NCBI GenBank assembly: GCA_022565135.1
Contig: JADFKA010000019.1
Location: 1-12,979, forward strand
Length of the DNA stretch: 12,979 bases
Direction: 5' to 3'
Source: Pseudomonadota bacterium
GTDB lineage: Bacteria; Pseudomonadota; Gammaproteobacteria; Steroidobacterales; Woeseiaceae
The translations under genes and the position numbers were made by a program. Below are positions 6,503 to 12,979 of this stretch, one piece after another. A model generated the notes under the pieces. The model made no database searches. It was given only the letters and a program-made list of their open reading frames with translations, and had not been told where the DNA came from. Each line of letters opens with the position of its first letter. Positions within the stretch are counted from its first letter, which is position 1.

Positions 6503-8914
6503 ATGAAAGAGATGTACGACGACCTGAATGCAGGCAGGAAAATGATTCACATGTTTGTTGTCGCGCTATGCCTGCTGCCCTTAGCCGCTGTCGGGATGGA
6601 TGAGTTTGTGGTCCGCGACATGCGCGTCGAAGGTTTACAGCGCATCTCTGAAGGCACGGTGTTTAATTATCTGCCGGTCAACATTGGCGACAGCATCGAT
6701 GGTATTCGTGTGCAGGAATCGATTCGCGCCCTTTATGGGCAAGGGCTGTTCGACGACATCGAATTTCGACGCGACGGTGACATCCTGGTCATCGTTGTTC
6801 ACGAGCGCCCATCGATCGAGAGCTTCGAGATCGATGGCAACAAAGATATCAAGACAGAGGATCTGATGAGGTCGCTACGCGATATCGGGCTTGCGAAGGG
6901 CAGGACATTCGATCGCTCTATTCTCGAAAACGTGGAAGCGGCCCTGCGTGAGCAGTATCACGGCCAGGGCAAATATGCTGTTTCGGTCGAGAGCTATGTG
7001 CAGGATCGGCCCAATAACACTGTACGTGTAGGATTCAATATCAAGGAAGGCGATCGCGCAAAGATTAGGCAGGTCAATATCGTTGGCAATATGGCGTTCG
7101 ACGAGATAGAGATTCGTGCCGGTTTCAAGCTCGATACTGCAAACTGGTTGTCATGGATCAAACAGGACGATCGCTATTCTGTGGAAGCACTGGAAGGCGA
7201 TCTCGAGAGTCTGGCGTCTTTTTATATGGATCGGGGTTACGCGGACTTCCGGGTGGATTCCACTCAGGTTGCAATATCGCCAAACAAAAAAGATATTTTT
7301 GTAACGATCGGCATCCATGAAGGCGAGCTGTACAGAATTTCCGAAGTCAAACTGGTCGGTGACATGGTCGTCCCCGAGGAATTTCTTCGAGCATTGATTC
7401 TCGCGCAACCGGGCTCGGTCTTCAATCAGGCTCTGTTGACACGGTCAAGCGAGTTCATGTCGATTCGGCTCGGCGAACAGGGATACGCGAACGCGCAAAT
7501 TGATCCGGTTCCCGAACTCGATCATGAGAAAAAAGAAGCAGCAATTACTTTCTATGTCGATCCCCAGAGCCGCGTTTATGTGCGACGAATTAATTTTAAT
7601 GGCGTCGACCAGGTTGACGATGAGGTCTTGCGCCGAGAGATGCGACAAATGGAGGGCGCGTATCTGTCCAATCTTCTGGTTGACCGGTCCAAGATCAGGC
7701 TGCAGAGGTTGCCGTACATTGAGAAAGTTGAGGTCAACAATTCACCGGTTCTGGGTAGCCCTGATCTCGTTGATATTGACTTCGATCTCGAGTATCGAAT
7801 GCCGGGCCAGTTCAGTGGCGGCGTAGGTTATTCGGAATCACAAAAACTGATGCTGAATGGAAGCATCATTCATACCAATTTTCTTGGTACCGGAAATCGT
7901 GTTGCCCTCGAACTGCGATCAGGGCGGTTTCAAAAACTCTACAGCCTTTCGCATACAGATCCATACCGAACGATGGACGGCATACGCCGTACTATCAGCG
8001 TGAATTCTCGTGATATCACGCAATTTACGTCGGCTGCGTCGGATTTTTCAACAAAAAGTGCGGGTGCAACGATCGACTATGGCTATCCGCTGAGCGAATT
8101 TCAGTCCTTATCGTTTGGTCTGAATTTTCAACATTCGGAGCTGCTCGCGTCATCGACGAGTACGACCCAGGCGCAGGATTGGGTGCAAAACAACGGCGAC
8201 ACTTTCGTTGAAACCACCAGCGCCGGTTTCGATTTCTTCGGCACAACTTTTGATTCGATCGAACTAATAGTCGGCTGGACATACGATAGCCGCAATCGCG
8301 CACTTTTTGCAGATCGGGGCATGCGACAACAGGTGTTTCTCTCGATGGCTGTTCCGGGTAGCGATGTTGAGTACTTCACTGCGCGTTACAATTTTACAAA
8401 GTATATTCCGCTGTGGCGGCGCTGGGTTGTCAGGGTCAACGCCGAATTGGCATTGGGCGAGGCCCTAGGCGACACAACCGCATTACCGCCATACAAGCAG
8501 TTTTACGGTGGCGGGCCACAGTCGGTTCGCGGTTACAAAGAATCCTACCTCGGGCCACGCGATAGTTTTGGTCGCCCTTACGGCGGCAATGTATTGGTTG
8601 CAAGCCAGGTAGAGCTGATACTGCCGCTGCCGGCGAAATGGGCCAGTCAGGCGCGCGCCAGCCTCTTCTACGATATTGGCAATGTGTTTAATACTGGCGA
8701 GGTCGCATTTACTGATAAATTAGGATCACCCGTTGAATACAAACCCGAATTCGATGAGCTGCGTGCGTCGATCGGTATTGGCGTACAATGGTTGGCGCCG
8801 CTGGGTTTGTTTCGTTTCAGCTATGCGTTTCCGCTTAACGATTACAGCGGTAATGACAGGTACTACGGCGATGAGCTGGAGAGATTCCAGTTCTCCATTG
8901 GTCAAGCGTTTTAA
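6503..8914 (+). CDS. bamA: outer-membrane protein assembly factor BamA (Omp85)
   Basis: BamA is the central barrel of the BAM complex, which folds beta-barrel proteins into the outer membrane. With the start used here the protein is 803 residues (E. coli 810). A hydrophobic signal peptide core is at about 17-31 (MFVVALCLLPLAAVG). Five POTRA domains follow from about residue 34 (FVVRDMRVEGLQRIS) to about 430. The rest is a 16-strand barrel that includes the loop-6 motif VRGY at 675-678 (VRGF in E. coli) inside YGGGPQSVRGYKES. The C-terminal beta-signal ends in phenylalanine (RFQFSIGQAF), as expected. The start is uncertain: ATGs at 6503, 6512, 6542 and 6551 are all in frame before the hydrophobic core. 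The 6503 start has a good ribosome site but gives an unusually long and partly acidic n-region; 6542 or 6551 would give a more compact signal peptide. It lies 51 bases after rseP and 14 before skp. Confidence 0.97.
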   Translation: MKEMYDDLNAGRKMIHMFVVALCLLPLAAVGMDEFVVRDMRVEGLQRISEGTVFNYLPVNIGDSIDGIRVQESIRALYGQGLFDDIEFRRDGDILVIVVHERPSIESFEIDGNKDIKTEDLMRSLRDIGLAKGRTFDRSILENVEAALREQYHGQGKYAVSVESYVQDRPNNTVRVGFNIKEGDRAKIRQVNIVGNMAFDEIEIRAGFKLDTANWLSWIKQDDRYSVEALEGDLESLASFYMDRGYADFRVDSTQVAISPNKKDIFVTIGIHEGELYRISEVKLVGDMVVPEEFLRALILAQPGSVFNQALLTRSSEFMSIRLGEQGYANAQIDPVPELDHEKKEAAITFYVDPQSRVYVRRINFNGVDQVDDEVLRREMRQMEGAYLSNLLVDRSKIRLQRLPYIEKVEVNNSPVLGSPDLVDIDFDLEYRMPGQFSGGVGYSESQKLMLNGSIIHTNFLGTGNRVALELRSGRFQKLYSLSHTDPYRTMDGIRRTISVNSRDITQFTSAASDFSTKSAGATIDYGYPLSEFQSLSFGLNFQHSELLASSTSTTQAQDWVQNNGDTFVETTSAGFDFFGTTFDSIELIVGWTYDSRNRALFADRGMRQQVFLSMAVPGSDVEYFTARYNFTKYIPLWRRWVVRVNAELALGEALGDTTALPPYKQFYGGGPQSVRGYKESYLGPRDSFGRPYGGNVLVASQVELILPLPAKWASQARASLFYDIGNVFNTGEVAFTDKLGSPVEYKPEFDELRASIGIGVQWLAPLGLFRFSYAFPLNDYSGNDRYYGDELERFQFSIGQAF

Positions 8915-8928
8915 GGATTGAAGTGTTT

Positions 8929-9468
8929 ATGAGTTTTGTAAAGCAATGTTTATCAAAAGTAGGCTTCGGTATTGTGCTTGTGTGCGCGTTTATGGTTCCA
9001 GCCAATGCGCAAAACCTGAAAGTTGGTGTCGTCAATATTCCGATTCTTATGGAGCGTGCACCGCAAACAAAATCCGCAATGGATGCTTTGCAGGAGGAGT
9101 TCGCACCGCGACAGCGTGAGTTCCTGGCGAAGCAAAAAGAATTTGAAGAATTGTCCGCGAAAGTCCAGAAGGACTTAGCGGTAATGGGTGAAACCGAGCG
9201 ACGCAATGCTGAGAAAAACTTGCGTGATTTGCAGCGCGAAGTCACACGCCTGCAGACGGAGTTTCGCGAAGACTTGAATCTTCGCCAGAACGAGGAGCTT
9301 GGCATTCTGCAACGTTCCATACTCAAAGAAGTGCAAGACTATGCACAGCAGGAAGGATACGATCTCGTTGTTGGCGATGGCGTCTTGTACGCAAGTGCCG
9401 CAGTCAATATTACTGAGGAAGTATTGCGAGCCGTGGAAGCCAACTTTCAGGCAACCGGGTCACGCTAA
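8929..9468 (+). CDS. skp: periplasmic OmpH/Skp-family chaperone
   Basis: Skp is a trimeric 'jellyfish' chaperone that holds unfolded outer-membrane proteins in the periplasm before delivery to BamA. A signal peptide with basic start (SFVKQCLSK), hydrophobic core and an ANA cleavage site predicts cutting after residue 27. The mature protein starts QNLKVGVVNIPILMERAP, the usual OmpH opening strand, then a long charged coiled coil at about 40-115 rich in E, K, R and Q, and returns to the YDLVVGDGVLYASAAVNIT strand near the end. The length is 179 residues against 161 in E. coli. The ATG at 8929 was chosen; GTG at 8923 is closer to the AAGGA site (8913-8917) and would add two residues. It sits directly after bamA, as usual. 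Confidence 0.93.
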   Translation: MSFVKQCLSKVGFGIVLVCAFMVPANAQNLKVGVVNIPILMERAPQTKSAMDALQEEFAPRQREFLAKQKEFEELSAKVQKDLAVMGETERRNAEKNLRDLQREVTRLQTEFREDLNLRQNEELGILQRSILKEVQDYAQQEGYDLVVGDGVLYASAAVNITEEVLRAVEANFQATGSR

Positions 9469-9498
9469 CCACCGCGTTGTCGGTCTGGCACGCCTCCT

Positions 9499-10512
9499 AT
9501 GGCGATCAGTCTCGGAGAATTGGCGACGCAATTCGGCTGTGAGCTGATTGGAGATGCCGACGTGCTGGTTGACAACGTCGCATCGCTCAACAACGCGAAC
9601 TCGAGTTCGCTGAGTTTCCTCGCCAGTCCCGCATTCAAAGATCAACTTGCCTCGACAGCGGCAGCAGCTGTTATTTTGTGTGCCGATGATGCGGAAAATT
9701 CACCGACCGCATCGTTGATCAATGAAAATCCTTACGCGTGTTTTGCACGAGTGTCGAGCGCGATTGTTCCGGCGCGGTCTTTCGATCCGGGCATTCATCC
9801 AGCGGCGCATGTCTCGTCGACGGCGACCATAGCGACTTCAGCGCATGTCGCAGCGAATGCGGTGATCGACGATGGCACGACGATCGGCGAGAACACCTAC
9901 ATCGGTCCCGGTTGTGTGATCGGCCCGGATTGTCAGATCGGCGACGATTGTCAATTGATCGCGAACGTGACTGTAGTTCGTCAGGTGACAGTCGGTGTGC
10001 GCTGCATCGTGCATCCGGGCGTTGTCATCGGTTGCGATGGATTTGGCAATGCGATGACAGCAGAAGGATGGGTCAAGGTCCCGCAGACGGGTGGTGTACG
10101 TGTCGGTGATGACGTTGAAATTGGTGCCCATTCGACTATTGATTGTGGGGCGCTCGATGACACTGTTATTGAGGACGGTGTGAAGATCGATAACCTGGTA
10201 CATATTGCGCATAACTGTAGAGTTGGTGCGCACACGGCGATCGCGGCACAATGCGGGTTCGGCGGCAGTGTCGTGATCGGTCAACGGTGCATGTTTGCCG
10301 GTCATTCTGGTGCGGTCGGGCACGTCACGATCTGTGACGATGTTATCGTGAGCGCACAAGGCATGATTACGAAAGACATCAAGGAACCGGGCGTGTACGC
10401 GTCGAGTTTTGCGGCGGAGCCTGTGCACGACTGGAACCGCAAGGTTGCTCGTTTCAGCCGGCTTGAGTCGCTCGTTGAACGGGTAGGTAAACTGGAGAAA
10501 CACGGCAAGTGA
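9499..10512 (+). CDS. lpxD: UDP-3-O-(3-hydroxyacyl)glucosamine N-acyltransferase LpxD
   Basis: LpxD adds the second, N-linked 3-hydroxyacyl chain in lipid A synthesis, using acyl-ACP in the cytosol. The protein is 337 residues (E. coli 341). The N-terminal uridine-binding domain spans about 1-100 (SLGELATQFGCELIGD), followed by a left-handed beta helix of hexapeptide repeats from about 100 to 290 (for example IGENTYIGPGCVIGPDCQIG). The catalytic His is H238 in DNLVHIAHN, and M289 matches the E. coli M290 of the acyl 'ruler'. C-terminal helices end the protein. The usual TIDRGALDDT reads TIDCGALDDT here (C216). No Shine-Dalgarno is visible before the ATG; the bases before it are CGCCTCCT. No other start codon lies between the in-frame skp stop and this ATG, so the start is firm. 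The stop overlaps fabZ by GTGA. Confidence 0.97.
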   Translation: MAISLGELATQFGCELIGDADVLVDNVASLNNANSSSLSFLASPAFKDQLASTAAAAVILCADDAENSPTASLINENPYACFARVSSAIVPARSFDPGIHPAAHVSSTATIATSAHVAANAVIDDGTTIGENTYIGPGCVIGPDCQIGDDCQLIANVTVVRQVTVGVRCIVHPGVVIGCDGFGNAMTAEGWVKVPQTGGVRVGDDVEIGAHSTIDCGALDDTVIEDGVKIDNLVHIAHNCRVGAHTAIAAQCGFGGSVVIGQRCMFAGHSGAVGHVTICDDVIVSAQGMITKDIKEPGVYASSFAAEPVHDWNRKVARFSRLESLVERVGKLEKHGK

Positions 10513-10967
10513 GCGTCGATACGGCACTGCTCGATGCGGCAGGAATCATGGATCTTCTGCCGCACCGATATCCATTTTTGTTGCTAGACAAGATCGTCGA
10601 ATGCACGCCGCATGAGCGAATTACGGCAACCAAGAAAATAACTGCCGATGAGCCATATTTTGAAGGGCATTTCCCGGGCAATCCTGTCATGCCGGGCGTG
10701 CTTGTCATCGAGACGATGGCGCAGGCTGGTGGTGTGTTATCGCATATCAGTAATGGTGATATAGAGCCGCGCCCACTGTATTTCCTTGCCGGCATAGACG
10801 CCGCGCGTTTTCGGCGACCCGTAATGCCGGGCGACCTGTTAACCGTATGTGTGGAGAAACAGAAGGTGAAACGCGGCATATGGTGGTATCGGTGTGAGGC
10901 GACCGTCGACGGAAAATCTGTCGCGTCGGCGACGATAATTTGTGCGCCGGGTGGAGATCGTACGTGA
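10509..10967 (+). CDS. fabZ: 3-hydroxyacyl-[ACP] dehydratase FabZ
   Basis: FabZ dehydrates 3-hydroxyacyl-ACP in fatty-acid elongation, so it competes with LpxA and LpxD for the same pool. The protein is 152 residues with the hot-dog fold. LLPHRYPFLLLDKI opens the conserved part, and the catalytic pair is H54 (GHFPGNPVMPGV) and E68 (VIETMAQ). The GTG start overlaps the lpxD stop in GTGA, and GGAG lies 11 bases upstream at 10494-10497. The end overlaps lpxA, also by GTGA. This double overlap suggests tight translational coupling of lpxD, fabZ and lpxA, as in other Gammaproteobacteria. Nothing is unusual in the sequence. Confidence 0.98.
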   Translation: MSVDTALLDAAGIMDLLPHRYPFLLLDKIVECTPHERITATKKITADEPYFEGHFPGNPVMPGVLVIETMAQAGGVLSHISNGDIEPRPLYFLAGIDAARFRRPVMPGDLLTVCVEKQKVKRGIWWYRCEATVDGKSVASATIICAPGGDRT

Positions 10968-11734
10968 TTCATTCGTCGGCCATCATATCTGCTGGCGCAA
11001 AACTTGCGCAAAACGTGGCGGTCGGGCCATTCACGATTATCGGCGATGGTGTCGAAATCGACAGCGGCACGCGCATTGAAAGCCATGTGGTCATCAAGGG
11101 ACCGACCATCATCGGCAAAGACAATCACATTTATCAGTTTGCGTCGATAGGTGACGATCCGCAGGACAAGAAATATGCTGATGAGCCGACGAAGTTGATA
11201 ATCGGTGATCGCAACACGATTCGCGAGTTCTGCACAGTCAGTCGCGGTACCGTGCAGGATGCGGGCGAGACGATCCTACGTGATGACAACTGGATCATGG
11301 CGTATGTGCATATCGCACACGATTGCCATATCGGCAGTAATACGATTATGGCGAACAATGCGACGTTGGGCGGCCATGTGCACATCGGTGACTGGGCGAT
11401 TTTAGGCGGCTTCTCGGGAATCCATCAGTTCTGCAGAATAGGTGCTCATGCGTTTCTTGGTATGTTCTCAGGAGTAAACCGGGACGTGCCGGCGTTTACG
11501 ACGGTTTCGGGCCAACCGGCGAAGCCACGTGGCATCAACAGTGAAGGCCTGAAACGGCGTGGCTTCAATGTCGACCAGATTCGAAATATCAAGGATGCGT
11601 ACCGACTCGTGTATCGAAAGGGAATGAAGCTCGCAGATGCGATCGCAGAGATCACGGAGCGTTTGCTGCAACAACCCGAACTCGAGGCGTTTCTAGAATC
11701 ACTGCGTTCTTCCGAACGCGGAATTGTTCGATAA
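10964..11734 (+). CDS. lpxA: UDP-N-acetylglucosamine 3-O-acyltransferase LpxA
   Basis: LpxA performs the first step of lipid A synthesis, moving a 3-hydroxyacyl chain from ACP to UDP-GlcNAc. The GTG at 10964 overlaps the fabZ stop (GTGA), has GGAG about nine bases upstream, and gives MIHSSAIISAGAKLAQNV, matching the family N-terminus. A TTG 24 bases upstream would add unneeded residues. The 256-residue protein (E. coli 262) is a hexapeptide-repeat beta helix with GPFTIIG, HIYQFASIGDDPQDKKY, the catalytic H119 in HIAHDC, HQFC, and the C-terminal helices starting EGLKRRGF. Position M167, in GMFSG, matches E. coli G173, the acyl-chain ruler, which is methionine in the C10-specific Pseudomonas enzyme. 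This suggests a shorter acyl chain. Confidence 0.97.
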   Translation: MIHSSAIISAGAKLAQNVAVGPFTIIGDGVEIDSGTRIESHVVIKGPTIIGKDNHIYQFASIGDDPQDKKYADEPTKLIIGDRNTIREFCTVSRGTVQDAGETILRDDNWIMAYVHIAHDCHIGSNTIMANNATLGGHVHIGDWAILGGFSGIHQFCRIGAHAFLGMFSGVNRDVPAFTTVSGQPAKPRGINSEGLKRRGFNVDQIRNIKDAYRLVYRKGMKLADAIAEITERLLQQPELEAFLESLRSSERGIVR

Positions 11735-11739
11735 GGCTT

Positions 11740-12915
11740 GTGAAGATTGGCCTGGTTGCTGGTGAGGCGTCCGGCGACCTGCTGGGCGCGGGATTAATTC
11801 GTGCGCTCCGGGAGCGAATCCCGGACGCGACTTTCGAAGGAGTCGCAGGTCCTGCGATGGTCGACGCCGGTTGCTCGCAGTGGGAGGAAGCTGACGCGCT
11901 CGCCGTGATGGGGCTTATCGAACCGCTTCGAGAGATTCCGCGTCTTCTTATATTGCGACGGTCGCTCGTTCGCCGCTGGCGTGAATCACGTCCGGATGTC
12001 TTTGTCGGTATCGATGCGCCCGACTTCAATCTTGGCCTTGAGAAGAAATTGCGCCGGTCCGGTATTCGCACGATTCATTACGTCAGCCCATCGATCTGGG
12101 CCTGGCGCGCAGGCCGTATCAAAACCGTGCGCAAAGCCGCCGACAGGGTTCTTTGCATTCTGCCATTCGAGAAAGCAATTTATGATCGGCATGGCATCGA
12201 TGCCGTCTTTGTTGGCCACCCCAAGGCTGACACCTTGCCCACCGACATCGATACCGGCGCTGCTCGCCAATTACTGAATCTCGAAGGCCATCGAGTGGTA
12301 ACGGTCATGCCGGGCAGTCGCAGCAGCGAGGTGTCACGACTAGGACCATTGTTTGCCTCTGCGGCTTCCATACTGGCCGCAGCGGATGACAACATTCGGT
12401 TCATCACACCGGTCGCAAGTCCAAAATTGCGCTTGATGATTGACAAGCAACTTAGCTTTGCCGGCGTAGCCGAGCGTTTCAAGGTCACGGACGGCGGTTC
12501 GATTGAGGCCATGGCGGCTGCCGATGTGGTCTTGCTCGCATCAGGGACAGCGGCTCTTGAGTCTGCGTTGCTCGGCAAACCGATGGTCGCAGCTTATTGT
12601 GTAGCGAAAACGACTGCGTGGATTTTTCGCACCCTGAAGCTGCTCAAGACCGAATACTTGAGTTTGCCAAACCTGTTAACCGAAACGCCGCTGGTCCCTG
12701 AGTTCGTTCAGGAAGCCGCAACCCCTGAGGCGCTGGCACGGGAGGTTGCTGCACTTCTCGCGGATACCGCCAGGAGGGAAGCGATCGCCAGTCAATTTGC
12801 CACGCTTCGATCCGACCTGGCACTGGGTGCTGACGATCGAGCCGCGGCCGCAGTCATAGACCTGGTGAAGCAGCGGGAACGGCCGGCCCTTAAACGCGTT
12901 CCAGCAGGGCCTTGA
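11740..12915 (+). CDS. lpxB: lipid-A-disaccharide synthase
   Basis: LpxB, a peripheral membrane GT-B glycosyltransferase, joins UDP-2,3-diacylglucosamine and lipid X to form the lipid A disaccharide. The GTG start lies five bases after the lpxA stop and gives MKIGLVAGEASGDLLGAGLI, the family start. Other motifs are AVMGLIEPL, GIDAPDFN at 90-97, HYVSPSIWAWR at 113-123, FVGHPKAD, PGSRSSEV at 191-198, LLASGTAALE, and LSLPNLL. The length is 391 residues against 382 in E. coli. The last residues run into the 3' end of a convergent gene, overlapping it by 26 bases. In most relatives rnhB and dnaE follow lpxB; they do not here. Confidence 0.97.
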   Translation: MKIGLVAGEASGDLLGAGLIRALRERIPDATFEGVAGPAMVDAGCSQWEEADALAVMGLIEPLREIPRLLILRRSLVRRWRESRPDVFVGIDAPDFNLGLEKKLRRSGIRTIHYVSPSIWAWRAGRIKTVRKAADRVLCILPFEKAIYDRHGIDAVFVGHPKADTLPTDIDTGAARQLLNLEGHRVVTVMPGSRSSEVSRLGPLFASAASILAAADDNIRFITPVASPKLRLMIDKQLSFAGVAERFKVTDGGSIEAMAAADVVLLASGTAALESALLGKPMVAAYCVAKTTAWIFRTLKLLKTEYLSLPNLLTETPLVPEFVQEAATPEALAREVAALLADTARREAIASQFATLRSDLALGADDRAAAAVIDLVKQRERPALKRVPAGP

Positions 12916-12979
12916 AGCGTGGGTGATCGCGGATGGAGTCGAAGTCGACGTCATTTTCATAGTAGCGCTTGTTGCGTCC
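12890..12979 (-). CDS. C-terminal end of a convergent gene, perhaps a TPR-type protein (partial)
   Basis: On the minus strand an open frame enters from the right edge and stops with TAA at 12892-12890. It gives 29 residues ending DSIRDHPRFKALLERV. Ends of the form 'L..DPRF..LL.R' are common at the C-terminus of tetratricopeptide-repeat proteins, including some bacterial kinases and adenylate-cyclase-like proteins with TPR tails. The fragment is too short to name. It overlaps the lpxB 3' end by 26 bases. That this is a real gene rests on the motif-like ending and the absence of any plus-strand gene after lpxB. Confidence 0.55.
   Translation of the reverse strand, partial: GRNKRYYENDVDFDSIRDHPRFKALLERV

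Noticed and set aside
8877..8897. Hairpin TGGAGA / TCTCCA before skp
   Set aside because: It falls in the codons of the BamA C-terminal beta-signal, the stem is only six pairs and no T-run follows, so it is not a supported terminator.

Overview
The window is a stretch of core bacterial chromosome. It carries the translation / cell-envelope cluster rpsB-tsf-pyrH-frr-uppS-cdsA-rseP-bamA-skp-lpxD-fabZ-lpxA-lpxB, all on the plus strand. Gene order and protein sequences match the arrangement of Gammaproteobacteria (E. coli and Pseudomonas type). The outer-membrane genes (bamA, skp, lpxA/B/D) show a Gram-negative that makes lipid A. I cannot name a family from the sequence alone. Composition is moderately GC-rich and even along the window, and I see no mobile element, tRNA, rRNA or CRISPR array.

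Layout. Positions 1-1117 hold the 3' part of rpsB (ribosomal protein S2), whose conserved core is followed by a very long, low-complexity C-terminal extension. Positions 1163-3394 hold tsf (EF-Ts), pyrH (UMP kinase) and frr (ribosome recycling factor). Positions 3408-4927 hold uppS and cdsA, which supply undecaprenyl diphosphate and CDP-diacylglycerol. Positions 4928-5098 are a short spacer where dxr (ispC) sits in most relatives. dxr is absent here, and the spacer holds a 60-codon open frame and a sigma-E-like promoter candidate. Positions 5099-12915 hold rseP, bamA, skp, lpxD, fabZ, lpxA and lpxB, that is, envelope-stress proteolysis, outer-membrane protein assembly and the first part of lipid A synthesis. 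The last 90 bases hold the 3' end of a minus-strand gene that converges on and overlaps lpxB, so the usual downstream rnhB-dnaE pair is not here.

The genes are packed as one or a few co-transcribed units. Gaps are 51 bases or less except at the dxr position, and several junctions overlap: TAATG at uppS/cdsA, and GTGA at lpxD/fabZ and fabZ/lpxA. No clear intrinsic terminator was found inside the cluster. Functionally the block joins protein synthesis to envelope building: UppS feeds peptidoglycan and O-antigen carriers, CdsA feeds phospholipids, RseP releases sigma-E, BamA and Skp build the outer membrane, and LpxA/LpxD/LpxB with FabZ balance lipid A against fatty-acid synthesis.

The most unusual points are (1) the S2 extension with nine near-identical 30-bp repeats and a histone-H1-like lysine tail, (2) the missing dxr, possibly with a relic of its start, (3) a sigma-E-like promoter motif in that spacer, and (4) an LpxA residue that predicts C10 acyl-chain preference. 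I found no evidence for an entirely new multi-gene system.
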